This document shows positions 36,771 through 45,045 of a DNA stretch of 64,000 nt, in pieces. The position numbers and the translations under genes were made by a program. The stretch's first letter is position 1; each line of letters begins with the position of its first letter. Source of the DNA: Maricaulis virginensis. Lineage in GTDB: Bacteria > Pseudomonadota > Alphaproteobacteria > Caulobacterales > Maricaulaceae. The stretch is taken from positions 1-64,000 of the forward strand of contig NZ_BSFE01000010.1 in NCBI RefSeq assembly GCF_027922185.1, in the 5' to 3' direction. The notes beneath the pieces were generated by a model. That model did not search any database. It was not told the DNA's origin and saw nothing but the letters and a program-made list of their open reading frames with translations.

Positions 36771-37813
36771 CACCGCCCCCCGTTCGAGCGGCGCTCGCGC
36801 TCGATACGGCGCCACTGCGCGACATTGCGCAGGTGCTGGGCATAGGTGTCGGCAAAGACATGACCGCCCGTGCCGTCGGCGACGAAGAAGAGCGCGCTGG
36901 TCTCGGCCGGATTGAGCACGGCGGCCAGGGATTCGCGCCCCGGATTGGCGATCGGCGTCGGCGGCAGGCCGGCGATCTGATAGGTGTTCCAGGCGTTTCC
37001 GGTATTGTCGATTTCCGACCGGCGCAGGCCGCGGCCCAGCGGCTCGCCGCGCGAGATGCCGTAGATGATGGTCGGATCGCTCTCCAGCCGCATGCCCCGG
37101 CGCAGACGGTTGACGAAGACGGAGGCCACTTCGGGCCGTTCGGACGCGATACCCGTCTCCTTCTCGACGACCGAGGCCAGGATGATGGCTTCCTCCCGCG
37201 TATCGAAGGGCAGGTTTTCCGCGCGGGCCGGCCACAGCTCGTCGAGCAGCGCTGTCTGGGCAGCGGCCATGCGATCGATGACGTCCTGGCGCGAGGTGCC
37301 GCGTGTGACCAGATAGGTCTCGGGCAGCAGCGTGCCTTCGGCGGGGATCTCGGCAATCTCGCCGGTCAGCACCTCGACCTCGTTGAGCACGGCCACGATC
37401 ATCGCGCTGGTCAGCCCCTCGGCAAAGGTCACCGGGTGCTGCACGGTCTGGCCGGAGCGCAGGAGTTCGTAGATCTGGGCCATGGAGGCACCGGCGGGGA
37501 TGCGATACTCGCCCGCACGCAAGGCCCGGTCGCCCTCGTCCAGGGTGACGGCAATGCGGAAGATGCGGCGATCGGTGATCACACCCTCGTCTTCCAGCTG
37601 CTGGGCGATGCGGATCAGCCCGGCGCCGCGCGGCAGGAGGACAACGGTCTCTTCAGCGGCCGGGCCCGGTTCGGCGAACTCGGCCTCGAACCATTTATAA
37701 CCGCCATAGAGCGCGCCCAGCGCACCGAGCGCCAGCACAACGAGAACCACCAGCAATCCGGTAAAGAATTTCGCCAGCCCGTTTCCGGACTTTGGCGCAG
37801 GCGTCTCGCTCAT
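36770..37813 (-). CDS. mltG: Endolytic murein transglycosylase MltG
   Basis: A 347-residue inner-membrane lytic transglycosylase that cuts new glycan strands and is thought to end their elongation. One membrane segment (about 15-38) is followed by a LysM-like part and the YceG domain. The catalytic glutamate is Glu217 in ASVVEKETG. It lies 20 bases after fabF, an order (acpP-fabF-mltG) conserved in alphaproteobacteria and close to the E. coli one. Confidence 0.96.
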   Translation of the reverse strand: MSETPAPKSGNGLAKFFTGLLVVLVVLALGALGALYGGYKWFEAEFAEPGPAAEETVVLLPRGAGLIRIAQQLEDEGVITDRRIFRIAVTLDEGDRALRAGEYRIPAGASMAQIYELLRSGQTVQHPVTFAEGLTSAMIVAVLNEVEVLTGEIAEIPAEGTLLPETYLVTRGTSRQDVIDRMAAAQTALLDELWPARAENLPFDTREEAIILASVVEKETGIASERPEVASVFVNRLRRGMRLESDPTIIYGISRGEPLGRGLRRSEIDNTGNAWNTYQIAGLPPTPIANPGRESLAAVLNPAETSALFFVADGTGGHVFADTYAQHLRNVAQWRRIERERRSNGGR

Positions 37814-37833
37814 TCACATTTCCCCGACAGGCG

Positions 37834-39117
37834 TCACTCTGCGGCGACGAATACCACGGACGCGTTGGTCCCGCCGAATCCGAAGGAGTTCGACAGGGCG
37901 GCGCGGACCGGCTTTTTCACGGCAGCCTTGGGCGCCAGATTGATCGCGGTCTGAACCGACGGATTGTCCAGGTTCAGCGTCGGCGGGCAGACACCGTCGC
38001 GGATCGCCAGGATCGAGAAGATCGATTCGACCGCACCGGCCGCGCCCAGAAGGTGGCCGATCGCCGATTTGGTCGATGACATGACCAGCCCGCCGGCGCT
38101 GTCACCGAACAGGCGTTCGACAGCCCGCAGCTCGATCTCGTCGCCCAGCGGCGTCGAGGTGCCGTGCGCGTTGACATAGTCGATATCGCCCGGCGCGAGC
38201 CCGGCATCCTTCAGCGCGGCGGACATGGAGCGGAAACCGCCATCCCCATCCTCGGCCGGCGCCGTGATGTGATAGGCATCGCCGGACAGGCCATAGCCCT
38301 TCACTTCGGCGTAGATCTTCGCGCCGCGCGCCCTGGCGTGCTCATAGTCTTCCAGCACGACAATGCCGGCCCCCTCGCCCATGACGAAGCCGTCGCGGCC
38401 GGTGTCATAGGGGCGCGAGGCCTTTTCCGGCGTGTCGTTGAAACCGGTGGACAGTGCCTTGCAGGCGACAAAACCGGCAATGCCCAGGCGGCAAACGGCG
38501 GCTTCCGCACCGCCGGCTACCATCACGTCGGCATCGCCGCGCGCGACCAGGCGGGCTGCATCGCCGATGGCATGGGCGCCGGTCGAACAGGCCGTCACCA
38601 CGGCGTGGTTCGGCCCTTTCAGGCCATGACGGATCGACACCTGGCCGGAGACCAGATTGATCAGCATGGCGGGAATGATGAAGGGAGAGAGGCGCCGCGG
38701 CCCCTTCTCGTGCAGATCGATCGAGGCCTGGTAGGTGGTCTCCAGACCGCCGATCCCCGACCCGATCATGACGCCGGTGCGCTGCTTTTCGTCTTCCGTC
38801 CCGGGGGTCCAGCCGCTGTCGGCAATCGCCTCGTCGGCAGCGGCAATCCCGTAGAGGATGAAATCGTCGACCCGGCGCCGGTCGCGGGCGCTCAGGACGT
38901 CGTCGGGATTGAACACCCCGGCATCGCCTTCACGGCCGCCGCCGCGTCCGTCGCTGCGTGGAACAAGTCCGGCGATCCGGCAGGCCAGATCGTCCGTTTC
39001 GAAATGTTCGATCGGACCCAGCCCCGACTGACCGGCGAGAAGACGTTCCCAAACGACTTCCCGCCCGCAGCCCAGCGGCGTGACGAGCCCGATACCTGTG
39101 ACAACGACGCGACGCAT
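37834..39117 (-). CDS. fabF: Beta-ketoacyl-ACP synthase II
   Basis: A 427-residue condensing enzyme of fatty-acid elongation. The active-site triad is visible: Cys177 in VTACSTGAHAIG, the first His in NAHGTSTPLGD and the second in SAIGHLLGAAG. A glycine-rich insertion at about 54-68 (SDGRGGGREGD) is longer than in E. coli FabF. It lies 10 bases after acpP. Confidence 0.97.
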   Translation of the reverse strand: MRRVVVTGIGLVTPLGCGREVVWERLLAGQSGLGPIEHFETDDLACRIAGLVPRSDGRGGGREGDAGVFNPDDVLSARDRRRVDDFILYGIAAADEAIADSGWTPGTEDEKQRTGVMIGSGIGGLETTYQASIDLHEKGPRRLSPFIIPAMLINLVSGQVSIRHGLKGPNHAVVTACSTGAHAIGDAARLVARGDADVMVAGGAEAAVCRLGIAGFVACKALSTGFNDTPEKASRPYDTGRDGFVMGEGAGIVVLEDYEHARARGAKIYAEVKGYGLSGDAYHITAPAEDGDGGFRSMSAALKDAGLAPGDIDYVNAHGTSTPLGDEIELRAVERLFGDSAGGLVMSSTKSAIGHLLGAAGAVESIFSILAIRDGVCPPTLNLDNPSVQTAINLAPKAAVKKPVRAALSNSFGFGGTNASVVFVAAE

Positions 39118-39127
39118 GAAGGGGTCG

Positions 39128-39364
39128 TTAGCCCACCTTCTCGGAGATGAACTTCACGGCGTCGCCGACCGTCTGGATGTGTTCGGCGGCATCATCCGGA
39201 ATTTCGATGTCGAACTCTTCTTCGAACGCCATCACCAGTTCGACATTGTCCAGGCTGTCAGCGCCCAGGTCGTCGATGAAGCTCGCATTCTCGGTGACCT
39301 TTTCGGCCTCGACATCGAGATGTTCGACAACAATTTTCTTAACGCGCTCGAGAACGTCAGACAT
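39128..39364 (-). CDS. acpP: Acyl carrier protein
   Basis: A 78-residue acidic carrier protein. The phosphopantetheine is attached to Ser37 in GADSLDNVELVMAFEEEF. GAGGG precedes the ATG. The 160-base gap to fabG upstream probably contains its own promoter, as expected of one of the most abundant proteins in the cell. Confidence 0.98.
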   Translation of the reverse strand: MSDVLERVKKIVVEHLDVEAEKVTENASFIDDLGADSLDNVELVMAFEEEFDIEIPDDAAEHIQTVGDAVKFISEKVG

Positions 39365-39524
39365 TTCAGACCCTCATAATGAATCACCGCGAGACTATAG
39401 CGGTGCAGGAGAAGACGGGAAGTGCCCAATTACAAGGCCCCTCCCCAAGATGCGCGGGCACGTAGCACACATAATGACGGGACGCCAGAATGTGACACCG
39501 TGTCCGCAGGCTCGGATATTGCCG

Positions 39525-40262
39525 CTAGATCATCGCCATACCGCCATTCACATGAACGGTCTGGCCGGTGACATAGTGGGCTTCGGAACTGGCGAGATAG
39601 ACCACGGCGGCGGCAATGTCGTCGCCCGAGCCCAGATCGCCGGCAGGAATTTTCGTCAGGATCGCCGCCTTCTGGTCGTCGGTCAGCGCGTCGGTCATCG
39701 GCGAGGCGATGAAGCCCGGCGCGACACAGTTCACCGTCACGCCGCGCGCGGCGACTTCCTGGGCCAGCGACTTGGAAAAGCCGATCATGCCGGCCTTGGA
39801 AGCACAGTAATTGGTCTGGCCCGGATTGCCGGTGACGCCGACGACGGAAGTGATGCCGATGATGCGGCCCCAACGCGCCTTCATCATGCCGCGCAGGGCG
39901 GCACGGGACAGGCGGAAATAGCTTTCCAGATTGATACGCATCACCGTGTCCCAGTCCTCATCCTTCATGCGCATGAGGAGCTGGTCCTTGGTGATACCGG
40001 CATTGGCCACCAGGATGTCCAGCGAGCCCATCGCCTCGGCGGCCTGCTTGGGCAGGGCGTCGACGGCTTCGGCGTCGGACAGGTTGCAGGGCAGGACATG
40101 GGTGCGCTCGCCCAGCTCGCCGGCGAGCTCCTGCAGCACGTTTTCGCGCGTGCCGGACAGCGCAACGGTCGCGCCCTGGGCATGCAGCTTGCGGGCAATC
40201 GCATTGCCCAGACCGCCGGTGGCACCGGTCACGAGGGCAGTCTTGCCGGTAAGATCGAACAT
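39525..40262 (-). CDS. fabG: 3-oxoacyl-ACP reductase
   Basis: A 245-residue NADPH-dependent short-chain dehydrogenase for the first reduction in fatty-acid elongation. The cofactor loop TGATGGLGNAIA is near the start, NAGIT in the middle, and the Ser/Tyr/Lys set in ITSVVG and NYCASKAG. Two adjacent ATGs (40265, 40262) both follow AAGGAG; 40262 is used because MFDLTGK is the more usual start. Either overlaps the fabD stop. Confidence 0.96.
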   Translation of the reverse strand: MFDLTGKTALVTGATGGLGNAIARKLHAQGATVALSGTRENVLQELAGELGERTHVLPCNLSDAEAVDALPKQAAEAMGSLDILVANAGITKDQLLMRMKDEDWDTVMRINLESYFRLSRAALRGMMKARWGRIIGITSVVGVTGNPGQTNYCASKAGMIGFSKSLAQEVAARGVTVNCVAPGFIASPMTDALTDDQKAAILTKIPAGDLGSGDDIAAAVVYLASSEAHYVTGQTVHVNGGMAMI

Positions 40263-41215
40263 CATGCGTTCTCCTTGAGAGCCGCCGCGAAGGCTTCCAG
40301 ATCGTCGGCGGAATTGAGGGCAACGCCATCGGCGTCCTTGGTGGTGCGCTTGAGCATGGTGGTCAGCACCTTGCCCGAACCGGCCTCGGCCAGCGTAGCG
40401 ACGCCCGCCTCCTCGACCATCCACAACACACTTTCGCGCCAGCGCACGCGGCCGGTCACCTGTTCGACCAGCTGACGGCGGATCGTCTCGACATCGTCGG
40501 TCGGACGCGCGGTGACATTGGCCACCACCGGCACGACGGGCGCCTTGATCGTTGCTGCGGCGAGCGCTTCGGCCATCGCATCGGCGGCCGGCTGCATCAT
40601 CGGGCAGTGGAAGGGCGCGGAGACCGGCAGTTTCATCGCCTTTTTCAGGCCCAGCTCGCCGGCCCTGGCGATGGCGGCATCGATGGCCGCCACGGATCCG
40701 GAGATCACGATCTGGCCCGGTGCATTGTCATTGGCGATCGCGCAGACACCCGCCTGGGCGCCGGCGGCGACAGCCTGGGCCGCGAGGTCCTCGTCGGCAC
40801 CGAGAAGCGCCGCCATCGTGCCCTCGCCCACCGGCACAGCCTTCTGCATGGCCTGACCGCGCAGCTTGAGCAGTTTCGCGGCATCGCTGATGGACAACGC
40901 GCCTGCAGCCGCCAGGGCCGAATATTCGCCAAGACTGTGACCGGCGACGAATTCGGCGGCGTTGACGTCAACGTCAAACTCGCTTTTCAGCACCGCCATC
41001 ACGGCCAGGCTGGCGGCCATCAGGGCCGGCTGGGCGTTCTCGGTGAGGGTGAGCTCTTCGATGGGGCCATTGGCCATCAGGCCCGACAGGTCCTGGCCCA
41101 GCGCCGCATCGACTTCGTCCAGCACCGCCTTCGCGCTGGCAAAGCGCTCCGCGAGTTCCTGGCCCATGCCGACGGCCTGGCTGCCCTGACCGGGGAAGAC
41201 AAAGGCAAATTTCAT
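40262..41215 (-). CDS. fabD: Malonyl-CoA:ACP transacylase
   Basis: A 317-residue enzyme that loads malonyl groups on ACP. The nucleophile is Ser94 in GHSLGEYSAL, the partner His in SAPFHCPMM, and FPGQGSQAVGMG marks the N-terminus. First gene of the fabD-fabG unit, divergent from the ribosomal protein operon across 255 bases. Confidence 0.97.
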   Translation of the reverse strand: MKFAFVFPGQGSQAVGMGQELAERFASAKAVLDEVDAALGQDLSGLMANGPIEELTLTENAQPALMAASLAVMAVLKSEFDVDVNAAEFVAGHSLGEYSALAAAGALSISDAAKLLKLRGQAMQKAVPVGEGTMAALLGADEDLAAQAVAAGAQAGVCAIANDNAPGQIVISGSVAAIDAAIARAGELGLKKAMKLPVSAPFHCPMMQPAADAMAEALAAATIKAPVVPVVANVTARPTDDVETIRRQLVEQVTGRVRWRESVLWMVEEAGVATLAEAGSGKVLTTMLKRTTKDADGVALNSADDLEAFAAALKENA

Positions 41216-41470
41216 GGAGTATTCCCTTCCCGACTCTCAAATGGCCGATCTGTCCGGGTTCGCTCGATACCTCCTGCGGGAGGCCGCGCGCAAGGGCGCT
41301 TGCGCCTTGCGCTGTGCATTCAATTCGGGTATGGCCCGCGCTTCGCCTGGTTGCGGTCCGTTCTTCCGGTCGATCCTGCATGGTGCAGGGTCAGGGATTT
41401 CGGAGCCGCCGCAGACCTGCCCGACCCTTCGGCATGGTGTGCGCCGCAACCGCTTATGAAGGGAGCCGAC
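41216..41470. promoter_or_regulatory. Divergent promoter region fabD / rpsF
   Basis: This 255-base gap must hold promoters for both directions and the rpsF leader. A long stem with one bulge, GCGCAAGGGCGC/GCGCCTTGCGC, lies at about 41288-41312. The last about 100 bases could hold the S6:S18 feedback element known from rpsF leaders (a CCG bulge), but I could not confirm a matching fold by eye. Confidence 0.4.
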
Positions 41471-41824
41471 ATGGCACTTTACGAGCACATCTTCATTGCG
41501 CGTCCGGACATTTCCCCGGCGCAGATGGAATCTCTCATCGAAGAGACCAAAGCCCTGATCGAAGAGAAGGGCGGCAAGACCGGCAAGACCGAATACTGGG
41601 GTCTGCGCAACCTTGCCTACCGCATCAACAAGTCCCGCAAGGGCCATTACGGCCTGATCGACATCGACGCCCCGGCGGATGTCGTTGCCGAACTGGACCG
41701 TATCCAGCGCCTGTCCGAAGACGTGATCCGTCACATGACGGTCCGTGTCGAGGACCACAGCGAAGAGCCGTCCGCGATCCTGTCCAAGAAGGACGATCGT
41801 CGCGGCCGTCGCGAGCGCAGCTAG
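41471..41824 (+). CDS. rpsF: 30S ribosomal protein S6
   Basis: A 117-residue ribosomal protein of the 30S platform, where it pairs with S18. It begins MALYEHIFIARPDISPAQ and has the usual basic tail (KKDDRRGRRERS). A long open frame upstream runs antisense through fabD and is not coding. rpsR follows after 14 bases. Confidence 0.98.
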   Translation: MALYEHIFIARPDISPAQMESLIEETKALIEEKGGKTGKTEYWGLRNLAYRINKSRKGHYGLIDIDAPADVVAELDRIQRLSEDVIRHMTVRVEDHSEEPSAILSKKDDRRGRRERS

Positions 41825-41838
41825 AAAGGACTTAACAG

Positions 41839-42093
41839 ATGTCTTCCGGAAACATTTCCAACCTGCCGGCACGCCGTCCGTTCATGCGTCGCCGCAAGGT
41901 CTGCCCGTTCTCCGGCGAAAACGCGCCGAAGATCGATTACAAGGACCCCAAGCTGCTGCTCCGCTACATGTCCGAGCGCGGCAAGATCGTGCCGTCCCGC
42001 ATCACCGCGGTTTCGGCCAAGAAGCAGCGGGAACTGGCCCGCGCCATCAAGCGCGCCCGCCAGCTGGCCCTGCTGCCGTACGTGGTCGATTGA
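41839..42093 (+). CDS. rpsR: 30S ribosomal protein S18
   Basis: An 84-residue basic protein with RRKVCPFSGENAPKIDYKDPKLL and RITAVSAKKQRELARAIKRARQLALLPY, both diagnostic. It binds S6 and 16S rRNA. Middle gene of rpsF-rpsR-rplI; rplI follows after 14 bases with GGGAGG before it. Confidence 0.98.
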   Translation: MSSGNISNLPARRPFMRRRKVCPFSGENAPKIDYKDPKLLLRYMSERGKIVPSRITAVSAKKQRELARAIKRARQLALLPYVVD

Positions 42094-42107
42094 GGGAGGA
42101 CTGACAT

Positions 42108-42743
42108 ATGAAACTGGTTCTCCTTGAACGCGTGGAAAACCTTGGCGCCATGGGTGACGTTGTCTCCGTGCGTCCGGGCTTCGCCCGCAACTTCCTGCTG
42201 CCGCAGGAAAAGGCGCTGCGCGCCACCGAAGCCAACCTGGCCCGTTTCGAAGCCGAACGCGAAGCGCTGGAAAAGCGTAACGCCGAACGCGCTGCGGAAG
42301 CGGCCACGGCTGGCGAAACGATCGATGGCGAAAGCTTCATCATGATCCGCCAGGCCGGCGAGAGCGGTCAGCTCTACGGTTCGGTCACCTCCCGCGATAT
42401 CGCCGACATCGTGTCGGCCAGCGGCACTTCGGTTGCCCGTTCGCAGGTCGTGCTGAACTCGCCGATCAAGACGCTGGGCGTCCACGATGTGCGCATCAAG
42501 CTGCACGCCGACGTCTCCGTGACGGTGTCGATCAATGTCGCCCGTTCCGAAGAGGAAGCCGAGCGCCAGGCCGCCGGTGAAGACGTGATCGCGGCCCAGG
42601 CCGACGAAGATCGCGCCATCGCCGAAGCCCAGGCCGCGGCCCTGTTCGAAGCCAGCGAGGAAGGCCAGGAACTGGCTGCCCAGCAGGCTGCGGAAGCCGA
42701 AACGGCCGGCGACGAAGCCGAGACCGAGGAAACCGAGCAGTAA
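42108..42743 (+). CDS. rplI: 50S ribosomal protein L9
   Basis: A 211-residue form of L9. The N-terminal rRNA-binding domain (MKLVLLERVENLGAMGDVVSVRPGFARNFLLPQEKA), the long connecting helix and the C-terminal domain (to about 150) are normal. A further about 60 residues rich in Glu and Ala (about 150-211) extend the C-terminus beyond the E. coli protein (about 149 residues); such tails are usual in alphaproteobacteria. Last gene of the operon. Confidence 0.97.
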   Translation: MKLVLLERVENLGAMGDVVSVRPGFARNFLLPQEKALRATEANLARFEAEREALEKRNAERAAEAATAGETIDGESFIMIRQAGESGQLYGSVTSRDIADIVSASGTSVARSQVVLNSPIKTLGVHDVRIKLHADVSVTVSINVARSEEEAERQAAGEDVIAAQADEDRAIAEAQAAALFEASEEGQELAAQQAAEAETAGDEAETEETEQ

Positions 42744-42766
42744 GTCCTGCAGGTTCCCGAGTTTTC

Positions 42767-42800
42767 AAAGGGCGGTCCGCCGGGCCGCCCTTTTTCTTTT
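42767..42800 (+). terminator. Rho-independent terminator after rplI
   Basis: A stem AAAGGGCGG/CCGCCCTTT (42767-42793, 9-base loop) runs into TTTTTCTTTT. It lies 24 bases past the rplI stop and ends the ribosomal protein operon. Confidence 0.9.
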
Positions 42801-42883
42801 GCTGTCGCCAATCCGGAAGATGCACGCTAGCGTATCAAATTGTAGGGGATGGCCGGACCTGCTTCCGTGCCGAGTAGACGCGA

Positions 42884-43315
42884 ATGGGTTTTCCGGTTGT
42901 TTTCCGTCTCGTCGAGCGCTGGCTTGGCGTGATCCTGTGTTTCCTGCTCGCCCTGTCGCAGGGCTATTTCATTCTCGGCCTCTACGTGTTCTCGGTCGAC
43001 GAATATGTCGATCTGGAACCCAATGTGACGTTCGAGGACGTGCGGCCGGTGATCGAATGGCCGCTGGAAACGGCGATCATCATCGCCTTTGCCGGCGCGG
43101 CGCTGGCCACCGTGCTGGCCATATTGAGATCCCGCTGGGCTTTTGCCGCCATCCTCGTGCACTTCATTGCGGCGAAAACGGCCTGGGTGCTGTCGACCTT
43201 CCTGCCCTATTATGACGGCGGTGCGATCGGCGCCTGGCTGACCGTGATCCAGATGGTCGCCATTGTCCTGATCTTCCGTACGACCACGCCTTTCCGGTCC
43301 CGGCCCGTCGCGTAA
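42884..43315 (+). CDS. Uncharacterised four-TM membrane protein (143 aa)
   Basis: No family is recognised. Four hydrophobic segments are visible, at about 12-33, 60-80, 84-103 and 115-132, separated by short polar loops with acidic residues (DEYVDLEPN, TFEDVRPVIEW). It lies after the rplI terminator and ends just ahead of the DnaA-box region of dnaB. Start ATG 42884 has only a weak ribosome binding site. Codon use is like that of its neighbours, so it is probably a real gene. Confidence 0.65.
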   Translation: MGFPVVFRLVERWLGVILCFLLALSQGYFILGLYVFSVDEYVDLEPNVTFEDVRPVIEWPLETAIIIAFAGAALATVLAILRSRWAFAAILVHFIAAKTAWVLSTFLPYYDGGAIGAWLTVIQMVAIVLIFRTTTPFRSRPVA

Positions 43316-43324
43316 CAGTCGCAC

Positions 43325-43333
43325 TGTGGATAA
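43325..43333 (-). promoter_or_regulatory. DnaA box (TTATCCACA on minus strand)
   Basis: The plus strand reads TGTGGATAA, the exact complement of the consensus high-affinity DnaA box. It lies 225 bases before the dnaB start, facing the second box at 43420-43428. Confidence 0.75.
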
Positions 43334-43413
43334 CCCGGCCGCGCAACCCCTTGTTTTCCCGCTCCTGAAACTCTCCTGCCCCAACCGTCAACACCATGAC
43401 AGGCAAGGCGCAC

Positions 43414-43446
43414 TTAACGTTATCCACAGCCATCAACAATCGTTAA
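43414..43446 (+). promoter_or_regulatory. DnaA box within a TTAACG/CGTTAA inverted repeat
   Basis: A perfect consensus DnaA box TTATCCACA lies at 43420-43428. It is flanked by TTAACG (43414-43419) and the inverse CGTTAA (43441-43446), giving an AT-rich patch 112-144 bases before the dnaB start. With the opposite box at 43325 the region looks like a DnaA-controlled promoter rather than a full origin (only two boxes, no further cluster). Confidence 0.7.
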
Positions 43447-43557
43447 CGCCGACCGGGCCGACAGCTGCATCTGACAGTGTTCGACAGTGGTCACGGGCGA
43501 TCCGGACCGGTATTGATCCGCTCTTCGCCTGCGGGCGAGGTACAGGGGACAACCGGA

Positions 43558-45045
43558 ATGACCACCGCGCTGCAGCCGTTCGTCGAGAACGGCTCCGAGA
43601 TTGCCGATGCCGATACGGCGCCGCACAACCTGGATGCGGAGCAGGCGTTTCTGGGTGCGCTTCTGTATGACAACGAGATGTATCACCGGGTCGCGGACTG
43701 GCTGAAGCCGGCGCATTTCTACGACCCGGTCCATGGCCGCATCTACGAGACGGCGGCCGATCTGATCGGCCGCGGTTCGCTGGCCGACGCCGTGGTTCTG
43801 AAAACCCAGTTCGACCGCGATGACGGGCTGCGCGAAATCGGCGGCACGACCTATCTCGCCGTGCTGATGGAAGGCGCGGTGACGGGCAATGCGGCCGTCG
43901 AGTACGCCAAGATCATCTACGAGCTGGCACTGCGCCGCGAACTGATCCGTATCGGTCACGATCTGGCAAATGCCGCCAGCGCCGATGCCGATGTCCAGGC
44001 CCGCGCCCTGATCCAGGACATCGAGCAGCAGCTCTACAATCTGGCCGAGGAAGGCTCGGCCTCGCGCGGCTTTGTCAGCTTCAAGCAGGCGCTGGCGGAA
44101 TCGGTGGAGACCGCCTCGGCGGCCTATGAGCGCGAAGGCGGTCTGGCCGGTATCTCCTCGGGCCTGAAAGAACTGGACCGCAAGCTGGGCGGGCTGCACC
44201 CGTCGGACCTGATCATCCTCGCCGGCCGCCCCTCGATGGGCAAGACCTCGCTGGCGACGAATATCGCGTTCAACATCGCCAAGGCCTACCGGTACGAGGA
44301 ACAGCCCGACGGCACCCGCAAGACCGTCAATGGTGGCGTCGTAGGCTTCTATTCGCTGGAAATGTCGGCCGAACAGCTCGCCACGCGTCTGATCGCCGAC
44401 CATACCGGCATTCCCGGCTACATGATCCGCCAGGGCACGATCGATGCGGCCCAGTACGAGGACATCCGCGACGGCGTGCTCGAGATCCAGGGCCTGCCGC
44501 TCTATATCGACGACACCGGCGGCCTGCCGATTTCCGCCCTCGCCGCCCGGGCGCGGCGCCTCAAGCGCACGCATGGCCTCGACCTGATCGTGGTCGACTA
44601 TCTGCAGCTGGTTACATCCTCGCGCGCCCGTGCCGGCGCCAGCCGGGTGGAAGAGGTTTCCGAGGTCACCCAGAATCTCAAGGCGCTGGCCAAGGAACTC
44701 GCCGTCCCGGTGATCGCCCTCTCGCAGCTGTCGCGCCAGGTGGAAAACCGCGACGACAAGAAACCGCAGCTGTCCGACCTGCGGGAATCGGGCTCGATCG
44801 AGCAGGATGCTGACGTCGTGCTGTTCGTTTACCGGGAAGCCTATTACAAGGAACGCGAGAAGCCGCGCGAAGACACGCCGGAATATCTCGCCTGGGAAGA
44901 AGAGTTCCGCCGGATTGAGAAAGTCGCTGAAGTCATCATCGGCAAGCAGCGTCACGGCCCGATCGGATCGGCAAAGCTCCACTTTGATGGCATGCTGACG
45001 AAGTTCACCGATCTCGAGACCCGCTATGACGACGAGTCCGACTGA
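43558..45045 (+). CDS. dnaB: Replicative DNA helicase DnaB
   Basis: A 495-residue hexameric helicase of the replication fork. The N-terminal domain (APHNLDAEQAFLGALLYDNEMY, about 21-150) binds primase and loader; the RecA-like domain has Walker A GRPSMGKTSLA (about 224), DLIVVDYLQL and SQLSRQVENR, and QDADVVLFVYR. ATG 43558 follows AGGGGA; the frame is open from 43477 but that start would add an atypical leader. Two DnaA boxes lie upstream. The end overlaps alr by 20 bases. Confidence 0.97.
   Translation: MTTALQPFVENGSEIADADTAPHNLDAEQAFLGALLYDNEMYHRVADWLKPAHFYDPVHGRIYETAADLIGRGSLADAVVLKTQFDRDDGLREIGGTTYLAVLMEGAVTGNAAVEYAKIIYELALRRELIRIGHDLANAASADADVQARALIQDIEQQLYNLAEEGSASRGFVSFKQALAESVETASAAYEREGGLAGISSGLKELDRKLGGLHPSDLIILAGRPSMGKTSLATNIAFNIAKAYRYEEQPDGTRKTVNGGVVGFYSLEMSAEQLATRLIADHTGIPGYMIRQGTIDAAQYEDIRDGVLEIQGLPLYIDDTGGLPISALAARARRLKRTHGLDLIVVDYLQLVTSSRARAGASRVEEVSEVTQNLKALAKELAVPVIALSQLSRQVENRDDKKPQLSDLRESGSIEQDADVVLFVYREAYYKEREKPREDTPEYLAWEEEFRRIEKVAEVIIGKQRHGPIGSAKLHFDGMLTKFTDLETRYDDESD

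Noticed and set aside
43325..43446. A chromosomal origin of replication next to dnaB
   Set aside because: Only two DnaA boxes and one small AT-rich patch are present, with no box cluster and no origin-associated genes such as hemE or gidA/parAB.
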